Assembly: GCF_001425945.1 (NCBI RefSeq)
Contig: NZ_LMEB01000007.1
Span: forward strand, 223,485 to 287,484
Length of the DNA stretch: 64,000 bases
Direction: 5' to 3'
Origin: Brevundimonas sp. Root1279
Lineage (GTDB): Bacteria > Pseudomonadota > Alphaproteobacteria > Caulobacterales > Caulobacteraceae
Positions 44,081-52,764 of this stretch are shown in pieces. How positions within the stretch are numbered: the stretch's first letter is position 1; the number at the start of each line of letters is the position of its first letter. The notes below the pieces were generated by a model that searched no databases, was not told the origin of the DNA, and was given only the letters and a program-made list of their open reading frames with translations. Made by a program: the position numbers and the translations under genes.

Positions 44081-44235
44081 GCGAAGCGGGAACCTGAGCA
44101 GGTTCGTCACGAAGGACACGAAGGGAGCACGAAGAACACAGAGGGGGCCGAGCTGGATCGCTTCGTGCCCTTTGTGTGATCTTGGTGGCCTTTGTGACGA
44201 ACTAGCCATTCGTCCCGATGCCCGGCTTCGCCGGG
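44081..44235. repeat. Dispersed palindromic intergenic repeat, copy A
   Basis: This follows GCGAAGCGGGAACC. An arm GGTTCGTCACGAAGGACACG (44101-44120) is partly mirrored by CCTTTGTGACGAAC (44189-44202). A GATGCCCGGCT segment follows. The whole unit recurs in the same order at 46675-46844 after pgi, with stronger pairing there. It is not coding. It could fold into a cruciform or stem-loop and end transcription of dsbD-redoxin. Confidence 0.75.
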
Positions 44236-44274
44236 ATATCGCGCCCCTCTCTCCGTTCAACCCGCTTTTCAGGA

Positions 44275-44411
44275 ACGTCATCCTCGGGCTTGACCCGAGG
44301 ATAGGATGTCGTGCGCTGCGGTGACGGGAGACGGCCCTCCGCGAGCGGAACATCACCTGTGACGGAGCACCGGACCGTCTGGCCCTCGGGTCAAGCCCGA
44401 GGGTGACGGTT
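44275..44411. repeat. REP-like inverted repeat (CCTCGGGCTTGACCCGAGG type)
   Basis: TCCTCGGGCTTGACCCGAGG (44281-44300) is itself palindromic and recurs inverted as CCTCGGGTCAAGCCCGAGG (44384-44402), flanked by GTCA/TGAC. This motif style is widespread in intergenic DNA of Caulobacterales and Rhizobiales. No reading frame is present. Confidence 0.75.
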
Positions 44412-44436
44412 GGAGTGCGGTCCGAGTGCGCGAGCC

Positions 44437-44913
44437 CTAGACCTCCGGCTGCGGGGGAGCCGTGATCACTTCGACGTTGTCGTTGAGGAGGTAGGCCAGC
44501 TCGTCGAGGGCGACGCGGCGTTCGGCGGGGTTGGGGGCGGTTTCGACGGCGGCGACCTTCTTGGGCATGTCCTCGGCGATGCCGCGCAGGATGCATTTGA
44601 GGTCCCCGTCCGTGCCGCGGTCCTTGAGGATGAGGTGGCCCTGCATGTCGAGGTCGGCGAGGGCCACGGTGCGGGCCTTGAAAGCGGTGAAGGCCTCGCC
44701 GGTGAGGAAGCCGGGGGCGTCGGCGGCGCCGGAGGCCATCCAGCCCTGGACTTCGCCGTGAAGGACGCCCGAGCGGGCGACGATGTCGGCGAACAGGGGC
44801 TCGCCCGCGACGGAGACCGGCGCCTCGGCGACGGCGGCCGGCTGGGCCGCGGCGAGGGCCACGTTGGGGTCGGAGAGCAGGAGCGAGACAGCCAGGGCGA
44901 CGCCGCAGGACAT
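44437..44913 (-). CDS. Exported hypothetical protein
   Basis: A 158-residue protein from ATG 44911-44913, with AGAGG seven bases upstream. A signal peptide (MSCGVALAVSLLLSDPNVALAAAQ) is followed by a small domain (LFADIVARSGVLHGEVQGWMASG, LTGEAFTAFKARTVALADLDMQG, DLKCILRGIAEDMPKKVAAV, RRVALDELAYLLNDNVEVI). The frame is open upstream but the added residues are not signal-like. No family recognised. It diverges from pgi. Confidence 0.65.
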   Translation of the reverse strand: MSCGVALAVSLLLSDPNVALAAAQPAAVAEAPVSVAGEPLFADIVARSGVLHGEVQGWMASGAADAPGFLTGEAFTAFKARTVALADLDMQGHLILKDRGTDGDLKCILRGIAEDMPKKVAAVETAPNPAERRVALDELAYLLNDNVEVITAPPQPEV

Positions 44914-45027
44914 GGAGAACCTCTCGGACGAAATGATTTCTGTTCCGAATCCCGGATTCGGGTGTTGAACCGGCTTACGCCCCACCCGTAAACGAGGGGT
45001 TCACCCCCTCCCCTCCCGAGATCGCCC

Positions 45028-46653
45028 ATGACCGCCCGCACCCAGGCCCTGACCATGCTTCGCGCCGTGGCGAAGAAGGACGCCGGGGCCCGTATCGTGC
45101 ACCAATTCGCCACCGATCCGCGCCGAACCGAGCGGATGGGGGTTGAGGCGGCCGGCCTGTATGTCGACCTGTCCAAGCAGTCGTGGAGCGCCGAGGGCTT
45201 CGAGGCGGCGCTGGACCTGGCGCGGACCTGCGACGTCGAGGGCCGGCGCAACGCCCTGTTTGCAGGCGAGGCGGTCAACAACACCGAAGGCCGCGCGGTC
45301 CTGCACCCGGCCCTGCGCGCCGCCGACGACGCCGACTTCCATGCGCTCGGCGAGGCCGTGTCCAAGGAGGTGACCTCGACCCGGGCCGAACTGGCCCGCT
45401 ACGCCGTCGACATCGGCTCGGGCGCCGAGACCGGCGGCAGCAAACAACCCTTCACGGCCATCGTGCACATCGGCATCGGCGGCTCCGACCTGGGCCCGCG
45501 CCTGCTGTGGGACGCGCTGCGCCCGCTGGAGCCGACCATCGATCTGCGCTTCGTGGCCAATATCGACCCGCGCGACATGGCCGAGGCCCTGGCCGGGCTG
45601 GACCCCGAGACCACACTGGTGGTGGTGGTGTCCAAGACCTTCACCACCCAGGAGACGTTGGCCAACGCCGATCTGGCCAAGGCCTGGCTGGCCGAGAGCC
45701 TGTCGCCGCGGCGCATGGTCAAGCACCTGGTCGGCGTCACCGCCGCCCCGGACAAGGCCAAGGAATGGGGCTGCGGTCGCACCTTCGGCTTCCGCGACTG
45801 GGTCGGCGGCCGCTATTCCCTGTGGTCGGCGGTGAGCCTGTCGGTGGCCGTCGCCCTGGGCTGGGACGTGTTCGAGCGGGTTCTGGACGGCGCCCGGGCC
45901 ATGGACGAGCATTTCCTCCAGGCCGACCTGGAGAAGAACGCCCCGGTGCTGATGGCGCTGGCGCAGGTGTTCAACGTCGAGGGCCTCAACCGCCCGGCGC
46001 GCACCGTCGCCCCCTATGCGCACGGCCTGCGCCGCCTGCCGGCCTTCCTGCAGCAGCTGGAGATGGAATCGAACGGAAAGCGGGTGAAGCGCGACGGCAA
46101 GCCGGTCGACACCGCCACCGGCCCGATCGTGTTCGGCGAGCCGGGCACCAACGGCCAGCACGCCTTCTTCCAGCAGATCCACCAGGGCCCGATGGTGGTC
46201 CCGGCCGAGTTCGTGGTGGTCGGCCACACCTCCGAAGCCGCCATGGACGACCGCGAGGGCGACGCCCCGCTGTGGTCCAACGCCCTGGCCCAGGCCCAGG
46301 CCCTGATGGTCGGCAAGTCCGAAAAGGAAGCCCGCGCCGAGCTGATCGCGGCGGGCGCGGACGAGGCCGAGGCCGACCGGCTGGCCCCGCACAAGACCTT
46401 CCCGGGCGACCGGCCCTCGACCACCCTGCTGATGGACGCCCTGACCCCCGAGGCGGTCGGCGCCCTGCTGGCCCTGTACGAGCACAAGACCTTCGTCGAG
46501 GGCGTCATCTGGGACATCAACAGCTTCGACCAGTGGGGCGTCGAGCTGGGCAAGGTGCTGGCCAAGGCGATCCTGAAGGACGTTGCGGCGGGCGAACCGA
46601 GCGCCGGTCTGGACCCGTCGACGGCGGAGTTGCTGAAGCGGTTGATGGTGTGA
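45028..46653 (+). CDS. pgi: Glucose-6-phosphate isomerase
   Basis: A 541-residue glycolytic enzyme interconverting glucose-6-phosphate and fructose-6-phosphate. Two SIS domains are present with the PGI signatures: HIGIGGSDLGPRLLWDAL, VVVVSKTFTTQETLANADL, WVGGRYSLWSAVSLSVAVALG, GEPGTNGQHAFFQQIHQGP and the C-terminal INSFDQWGVELGKVLAK with the catalytic Lys. Length is normal. It stands alone, followed by the long palindromic repeat at 46675-46844. Confidence 0.97.
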   Translation: MTARTQALTMLRAVAKKDAGARIVHQFATDPRRTERMGVEAAGLYVDLSKQSWSAEGFEAALDLARTCDVEGRRNALFAGEAVNNTEGRAVLHPALRAADDADFHALGEAVSKEVTSTRAELARYAVDIGSGAETGGSKQPFTAIVHIGIGGSDLGPRLLWDALRPLEPTIDLRFVANIDPRDMAEALAGLDPETTLVVVVSKTFTTQETLANADLAKAWLAESLSPRRMVKHLVGVTAAPDKAKEWGCGRTFGFRDWVGGRYSLWSAVSLSVAVALGWDVFERVLDGARAMDEHFLQADLEKNAPVLMALAQVFNVEGLNRPARTVAPYAHGLRRLPAFLQQLEMESNGKRVKRDGKPVDTATGPIVFGEPGTNGQHAFFQQIHQGPMVVPAEFVVVGHTSEAAMDDREGDAPLWSNALAQAQALMVGKSEKEARAELIAAGADEAEADRLAPHKTFPGDRPSTTLLMDALTPEAVGALLALYEHKTFVEGVIWDINSFDQWGVELGKVLAKAILKDVAAGEPSAGLDPSTAELLKRLMV

Positions 46654-46674
46654 AGTCCGAGCGCGGCTAGGATC

Positions 46675-46844
46675 GCCCTTCAGCGAAGCGGAACCCAAGC
46701 TGGTTCGTCACGAAGGACACGAAGGGGACACCAAGGACACGAAGGGGCTTGGAGGCCCTCGGTCGCTTTGCGCCCTTCGTGAGATCTTCGTGTCCTTCGT
46801 GATGAACCAGCCAGCTTCAGACTGATGCCCGGCTGGGCCGGGGA
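46675..46844. repeat. Dispersed palindromic intergenic repeat, copy B
   Basis: CTGGTTCGTCACGAAGGACA... (25 bases, 46700-46724) pairs with 46786-46810, with a single mismatch. Inside are further GAAGGGG/CCCTTCG repeats, and it is followed by a GATGCCCGGCT segment as in copy A. It lies directly after pgi and probably acts as terminator. The rest of the gap to 47012 holds a small TCTCCCATTGGGAGA hairpin (near 46931) and no gene. Confidence 0.8.
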
Positions 46845-47012
46845 GCACTGCCTGTCGCGGAATGCGGCTTACGCCGACTGCGGCGACCCTCACCCTTTCG
46901 CGCAAGGACGACGGCTGCGCCGCCGTGCGCTCAAGCCCTCTCCCATTGGGAGAGGTGGGGCGAAGTGCTATGCTTGGTCATCGGAGGGGCGCTCATCCAT
47001 TCGGAGGCGCCG

Positions 47013-47453
47013 ATGTTCAGACCCACACTGGTGATCGCGGCGCTCGCCGCCCTCGCCTTTCCCGCCATCGCCCAGGACCCCGCGGCGCCGACGCGCTCGG
47101 AGCGGGTGGCCTTCGCCGAGGGGGCCGGGTCGGCCACGGTGACCGGGACGATCACGGGCTATGAAACGGTCGACTACGTCATTCCGGGAGAAGCCGGCGA
47201 ACGGCTGACGGTCAATCTGCAGACCAACACCTCGACGGCCTACTTCAACGTCACCGGGCCGGACGCCAGCGAGGCGATGTTCGTCGGCTCGGTGACGGGC
47301 AACCGCTTCAGCGAGGTGTTGGCGACGGGGGGCGACTACACCGTCCGCATCTATCTGATGCGCAATGCGGCGCGGCGGTCGCAGAAGGTCGATTACACCC
47401 TGACGGTGGCGATGCGCGCGGACACCTCGGCCGCGTTGACGACCCCGCAATAA
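47013..47453 (+). CDS. Secreted PliG-like beta-sandwich protein
   Basis: A 146-residue protein starting at ATG 47013, with GGAGG eight bases before it. A signal peptide (FRPTLVIAALAALAFPAIAQD) is followed by a beta-sandwich domain: GSATVTGTITGYETVDYVIPGEAGERLTV, TAYFNVTGPDASEAMFVGS, DYTVRIYLMRNAARRSQ. This last block is typical of the family that includes the periplasmic inhibitor of g-type lysozyme (PliG) and pre-peptidase C-terminal-like domains. Lysozyme inhibition is possible but not shown. Confidence 0.72.
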   Translation: MFRPTLVIAALAALAFPAIAQDPAAPTRSERVAFAEGAGSATVTGTITGYETVDYVIPGEAGERLTVNLQTNTSTAYFNVTGPDASEAMFVGSVTGNRFSEVLATGGDYTVRIYLMRNAARRSQKVDYTLTVAMRADTSAALTTPQ

Positions 47454-47458
47454 GAAGA

Positions 47459-47480
47459 CGGGCCCCGTTTCCGGAGCCCG
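47459..47480. terminator. Hairpin between convergent small genes
   Basis: CGGGCCCCG pairs with CGGAGCCCG (one mismatch) around a short T-rich loop, six bases after the stop at 47453. There is no clear T-run, so it is probably a weak bidirectional terminator. Confidence 0.4.
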
Positions 47481-47536
47481 CCTCCCTCGCCCGCACGTCC
47501 GGCCTTACTCAAGCGGCCGGACGGAAGGTGATCGGC

Positions 47537-48067
47537 TTACCAACGACGGTCGTAGCGATAGTCGCGGTTGCGGTTCTGGCTGCTGCGCCACTCGCCGTGG
47601 TTCCGCCAGAAGCGGCCGTCCCGGTAGTAGCCGCGGCCCTGATAGGTGCGGCCGTCGACGTAGCGATTGTTGTCGTAGCCGTACTGGCGGCCGTCATACT
47701 GGCCACTGTTGTACTGGTAGCGGCTGTTGTAGTCGCGGCTGTTGATGCCGTGCTCGCGCTCCCAGTGGCCCTCGTTCCGGTAGCAGCGGCCGCCGCGATA
47801 GTAGCTGCAGTCGTCGCCGTTGTTCGAGCCCGCAGCCGCGCCGACCGCAGCGCCGGCGAGGGCGCCGCCGGCGATATAGGTCCCGTCGCCGTTGCCGAGC
47901 ACGGCGCCGGCGAGGCCGCCGACGACGGCGCCGAGGATGGCCTTCTCGGCCTGGTCGTTGTCATTGCGGTCGCGATAGTTCTGGGCGGCGGCCGGCGTGG
48001 CGGCCATCAGGCCCAGGGCGCCGACCACGGCGGTCGCGGTGAGGCTGGTCTTGGAAAGCGTCTTCAT
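47537..48067 (-). CDS. Exported glycine-zipper protein with Tyr/Asn/Arg-rich tail
   Basis: A 176-residue protein with a signal peptide (TSLTATAVVGALGLMAATPAAAQN), then a charged stretch, a glycine zipper (AILGAVVGGLAGAVLGNGDGTYIAGGALAGAAVGAAAG) and a long low-complexity tail rich in Tyr, Arg, Asn, Gly and Asp (about residues 85-176, such as SRDYNSRYQYNSGQYDGRQY). Two Cys lie just after the zipper (DDCSYYRGGRCY). The tail resembles amyloid-like or RcnB-type sequence in composition. Likely periplasmic or outer-membrane associated; function unknown. Confidence 0.75.
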   Translation of the reverse strand: MKTLSKTSLTATAVVGALGLMAATPAAAQNYRDRNDNDQAEKAILGAVVGGLAGAVLGNGDGTYIAGGALAGAAVGAAAGSNNGDDCSYYRGGRCYRNEGHWEREHGINSRDYNSRYQYNSGQYDGRQYGYDNNRYVDGRTYQGRGYYRDGRFWRNHGEWRSSQNRNRDYRYDRRW

Positions 48068-48231
48068 GGTCGGTCTCCTTTCCCGGCCGCGCTGATGCGC
48101 CGGTTGTGGAGACGTTTATGGACCCCCGCGTCTGAACGGCCCCGCTGGCGGTCGTTCATTGGCGGTTCATTGGGAAATCACCGACCTCGCGCCTTGACGC
48201 TCCGCCCCCCTCTGCCTAACTGCCGCTCGCG

Positions 48232-48258
48232 TTAGCACTCGGGCGATGCGGCTGCCAA
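48232..48258 (+). promoter_or_regulatory. Degenerate CIRCE (HrcA operator) before groES
   Basis: The left half TTAGCACTC is a perfect CIRCE half-site. After exactly nine bases the right half reads GGCTGCCAA, matching six of nine positions of GAGTGCTAA. It lies 50 bases before groES. TTGACG (48194-48199) with a weak -10 about 16 bases on could be the promoter. Confidence 0.65.
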
Positions 48259-48307
48259 AGCCAGCCCCGACCGGGTGCGGCCCGACTTTCTCAAGGAGAT
48301 ACATCAG

Positions 48308-48595
48308 ATGGCGTTTCGTCCGCTCGGCGACCGCGTGCTCGTGAAGCGCGTGGAAGAGGAATCCAAGACCAAGGGCGGGATCATCATCCCCGACACCGCC
48401 AAGGAGAAGCCGCAGGAAGGCGAAGTCGTCGCCGTCGGCCCGGGCCTGCGCGACGAGTCCGGCAAGGTCAACGCCCTGGAGCTGAAGGCCGGCGACCGCA
48501 TCCTGTTCGGCAAGTGGTCCGGCACCGAGGTCAAGCTGGAAGGCGAAGACCTGATCATCATGAAGGAATCGGACGTCCTGGGCGTGCTGTCCTAA
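48308..48595 (+). CDS. groES: Co-chaperonin GroES
   Basis: A 95-residue co-chaperonin forming the heptameric lid of GroEL. It starts at ATG 48308 ([46 protein letters not shown]), with the mobile loop around [14 protein letters not shown] lies upstream. It precedes groEL by 50 bases in the usual operon, under a CIRCE-like element. Confidence 0.98.
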   Translation: MAFRPLGDRVLVKRVEEESKTKGGIIIPDTAKEKPQEGEVVAVGPGLRDESGKVNALELKAGDRILFGKWSGTEVKLEGEDLIIMKESDVLGVLS

Positions 48596-48609
48596 GCACC
48601 CGCGTCTGA

Positions 48610-50298
<1,689 letters not shown>

Positions 50299-50404
50299 GC
50301 GGATCGAGGCGGGTCCCGGCGACAGCCGGGGGTCGCCTCGGGACGTGGCTCCCTGCCGATGGTCGGGGGCCGGGAGTTCGGACCGCACTAGCGGCTGAGA
50401 CAGG

Positions 50405-50434
50405 AAGGGCGGGCCCGAAGGCCCGCCCTTTTTT
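50405..50434 (+). terminator. Rho-independent terminator of groESL
   Basis: A perfect 11-bp stem (AAGGGCGGGCC with its complement) closes on a CGAA loop and runs into TTTTTT. The hairpin start is very like the terminator at 52543 on the other side of the CBASS-like module. Confidence 0.93.
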
Positions 50435-50455
50435 GTGTCTGTACCTGTCTGCGCA

Positions 50456-51043
50456 TTAGGCTCTCCAATAGGAGATACCTGCGACTACAACAGCGCTTAC
50501 AACTAGGAAAGCGACAGCGATCAGGCAGGCCCTAAAGGACAGTGGAACTTGGTCTCGCCACGTAAAGTGCTTCTGCTCGTCGATCCACTCGATCTGATGC
50601 TGCGCGAAGAACTTGTAGTGAGCATACCAGTCCGAAAACAGAATCTGCTTGCTGATGGCCACTTCGTAGAATCTACCCTCGATCAGGCCTAGGGAACCAG
50701 CGCTGACTTTAAGGTCGGCATCCGCTTGAACCTGCCGATAAAGGTCACGCAGCTGGTTGAACAGTTGCGTCATTTCCTTACCCGCTCGCTCGTACTTGCC
50801 TTTGTCCCTGTCGTAGAACGCGATGTAGAGCGCGACTACTCCGGCGATGGTGAGACATGCAGACGGCAACTTCGCCGACAAACCTTCGAACACCAAGCTG
50901 AGGATTCCCACAGCCAACGAGATGAATCCGATCCACCCGGGGGCCTTCTCGACGATGTCATAGGTAGCGAAGTGCTTCTTGGCGCCGAAACCGACATTGT
51001 AGCCGGTTTCGGCGATGGATTTTAGCAAGCCGTCTTTGGTCAT
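50456..51043 (-). CDS. SLATT-domain membrane effector (CBASS-like)
   Basis: A 195-residue protein starting three bases after the stop of the CD-NTase gene. Two membrane helices lie close together (WIGFISLAVGILSLVFEG, about residues 37-54, and LPSACLTIAGVVALYIAFYD, about 59-78). A long charged helical region (KGKYERAGKEMTQLFNQLRDLYRQV) follows, and a third helix near the C-terminus (ACLIAVAFLVVSAVVVAGISYW). This is the layout of SLATT (SMODS- and SLOG-associating 2TM) effectors, thought to form pores when the linked nucleotide signal is made. Base composition is lower in G+C than the flanks. Confidence 0.8.
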   Translation of the reverse strand: MTKDGLLKSIAETGYNVGFGAKKHFATYDIVEKAPGWIGFISLAVGILSLVFEGLSAKLPSACLTIAGVVALYIAFYDRDKGKYERAGKEMTQLFNQLRDLYRQVQADADLKVSAGSLGLIEGRFYEVAISKQILFSDWYAHYKFFAQHQIEWIDEQKHFTWRDQVPLSFRACLIAVAFLVVSAVVVAGISYWRA

Positions 51044-51046
51044 GGG

Positions 51047-52390
51047 TTAGGTCTCGATCGGAACGTGGATGCGATCGGTGGCCACCACCACGCCATTAAG
51101 TACGGCATAGCATTCCACAACATGGTCACCGCGGAAGCTCGTCGTCTCGCTCCTCTGGCGCTGACCGGTGTCCGGCACGATCTGCCCGCGAACGATGTCT
51201 TTCCGGATAGCCTCTGGCCCACGGTTCAGCACCTTCCAGTAGATGATGTGGCCATCAGGGACATCGTTTCGAACGATCTCAAAAGTCAGGTCCTTGCTAA
51301 CGAGCAGCGGGAACCGTTTTGCCAACATCTCCAGCAAGCGGATGGTCCTGAAGCCCTTCTGGGAAACTTCGCAGTCGATGCGGAGGTCATAGCGGATGTC
51401 GACGGGGAACAGGTCCTCAATGAACTGCTCTGTATCGCGGGCGAAGTGACCGCCTTCCGACTTGAAAGCCTTAGCGATCTCGGTGTTCGGGGCAGGGTAG
51501 GCTCTGCCGAACACCTTCCGCCACTTCTTGTGAGCACCAGCCTGCCCCCGCGCGGCGATCGCCGTTTCGCAAAGTTCGAAAGCCTTCTTAGCCTTGGCCT
51601 GGAACTTCTTCTTGACCTTCACGCGCTGACCGCTTCCGAGGGCGGCGTAGTAGTCCTTTTCCGGTTCGTCCTTCAGAAACGCAAAGAAGTCTCGGACCAT
51701 TTCGTCATAGGCGGCGTAGCTTGTCTCGTCGTAGGTCGAGGTCGCCTTCAGGAAATTGTGCGCCAGCGTGTCGATCAGAAGTCCCCCCATGGCGACGCCG
51801 TGCTTGTTTTTCCAGGCTCTGGCCATCTTGCACAGCCGACGCAGATTCCGATTTTTCTGCTGCTCGGATTCTGTCATCGCCTTCATTTCGAGGCGCGGCT
51901 TGGTCGTCTTCCAGGAACCACCGTTGGCAGTATGGGGGTACGTAAAGCTACCGTCCGACTCCTCAAAAACCGGCTGAACCTCGATGTGGAAGTCGGCGTA
52001 CAGCACGCGAACGACGAGGCCATCGACGTGGACGTCCGTTTTCGGATATCGCGCCTTGATTGCCTCACACACCTTAGAGAGCAGCTTGTACTGGCCGCCA
52101 TCCTTGTATGTATTCCACGCGCTGACGGGCATGATGTAGAGCATGTCCAGGTCGGAAATGCCCTTAATAGCCGTCCACCGGCCATAGGATCCAACCTGCA
52201 GAGTGTTGGCTGTCTTAGACTGAGTAGCGCGGAACTCCTGATTTAGCGCACAGGTGATCTCACCATAACGGAGTTCGATGGTCTCGTGATTATTCACGGC
52301 GATGTTGGACAGAAACGACTTGAAGCTGTCGGAAATCGACACGCTTGAAGCCGCGAGCGCCGTACTGGCGGTCGCTATCAAAAGGCTCAT
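51047..52390 (-). CDS. CD-NTase (SMODS) with AGS_C-like sensor domain
   Basis: A 447-residue nucleotidyltransferase. The catalytic core shows GSYGRWTAIKGISDLDMLYI, with GS at 67-68 and metal ligands Asp80 and Asp82; the third acid is Asp133 or Glu137 in YADFHIEVQPVF. KMARAWKNKHGVAMGGLLIDTLAHNFL is the helical region of the family. The C-terminal 120 residues (IIYWKVLNRGPEAIRKDIVRG, ETTSFRGDHVVECYAVLNG) match the AGS_C sensor domain pattern. The enzyme should make a cyclic or linear oligonucleotide on phage infection. GAGGG precedes the ATG. It is first gene of a two-gene unit with the SLATT effector. Confidence 0.85.
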   Translation of the reverse strand: MSLLIATASTALAASSVSISDSFKSFLSNIAVNNHETIELRYGEITCALNQEFRATQSKTANTLQVGSYGRWTAIKGISDLDMLYIMPVSAWNTYKDGGQYKLLSKVCEAIKARYPKTDVHVDGLVVRVLYADFHIEVQPVFEESDGSFTYPHTANGGSWKTTKPRLEMKAMTESEQQKNRNLRRLCKMARAWKNKHGVAMGGLLIDTLAHNFLKATSTYDETSYAAYDEMVRDFFAFLKDEPEKDYYAALGSGQRVKVKKKFQAKAKKAFELCETAIAARGQAGAHKKWRKVFGRAYPAPNTEIAKAFKSEGGHFARDTEQFIEDLFPVDIRYDLRIDCEVSQKGFRTIRLLEMLAKRFPLLVSKDLTFEIVRNDVPDGHIIYWKVLNRGPEAIRKDIVRGQIVPDTGQRQRSETTSFRGDHVVECYAVLNGVVVATDRIHVPIET

Positions 52391-52542
52391 TGTGGTTGCC
52401 CTCTAGGCGAGAGGACGCGGCCCTTGAACCCAAAGAAAAGACCGTCTACTCCGCTTTTGTGAGGGATGGAGTTGTTTCGACGGCTTCGTCTTCGGCGTTC
52501 TGCCTCGGCCGCATCGCGGGTGAGTGGAGGCGTCTAACTTGA

Positions 52543-52568
52543 AGGGCGGGCCTAGGTCCGCCTTTTTT
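52543..52568 (+). terminator. Plus-strand intrinsic terminator inside the accessory segment
   Basis: GGCGGG (52545-52550) pairs with TCCGCC (52557-52562) around CCTAGG and runs into TTTTTT. No complete plus-strand gene ends here, so it looks like the leftover terminator of a displaced gene. It begins with the same GAAGGGCGGGCC as the groESL terminator at 50404. Confidence 0.7.
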
Positions 52569-52699
52569 GCTATCGACGTTGTGGCCGTCGGTGCCGCCTT
52601 TCCTCCTTTGATATCTTGACCCTAGCGCCCCCAAGAAAGCCGGAGCCGCACGCTTCGTCGCTTCGCCGTTGAGTGCGTCTCCGTAAAAAATATGACTTT

Positions 52700-52726
52700 G
52701 TTGACTCTGTCAACGCGCTTGTTGAC
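52700..52726. promoter_or_regulatory. GTTGAC operator-like repeats before the HTH-ParA gene
   Basis: GTTGACTCTGTCAAC (52700-52714) is a perfect palindrome, and a further GTTGAC follows at 52721-52726. All lie within 65 bases of the ParA start. The ParA protein carries its own N-terminal DNA-binding domain, so autoregulation or a parS-like site is plausible. Confidence 0.5.
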
Positions 52727-52764
52727 GGCGTTCAGAAAAAACTTGTTTTGTGTACACCGCCCTC

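Larger units (their letters stand above)
52391..52764. other. Divergent intergenic region of the accessory segment
   Basis: These 374 bases separate the CD-NTase and HTH-ParA genes and hold both promoters. A plus-strand frame ending at 52542 (...GEWRRLT) sits directly before a plus-strand terminator, so it may be the 3' remnant of a lost gene. Its upstream part overlaps the CD-NTase gene and is not credible as a whole. The last 80 bases are very AT-rich and carry the GTTGAC repeats. Confidence 0.5.

Noticed and set aside
44054..44436. CRISPR array
   Set aside because: The repeats are inverted pairs of different families, not regularly spaced direct repeats with unique spacers.
52345..52542. 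A 65-codon plus-strand frame ending at the internal terminator
   Set aside because: Most of its 5' half overlaps the CD-NTase gene start region and it has no ribosome-binding site. Only its last 30 or so codons might be a gene remnant, so I note it but do not call a gene.
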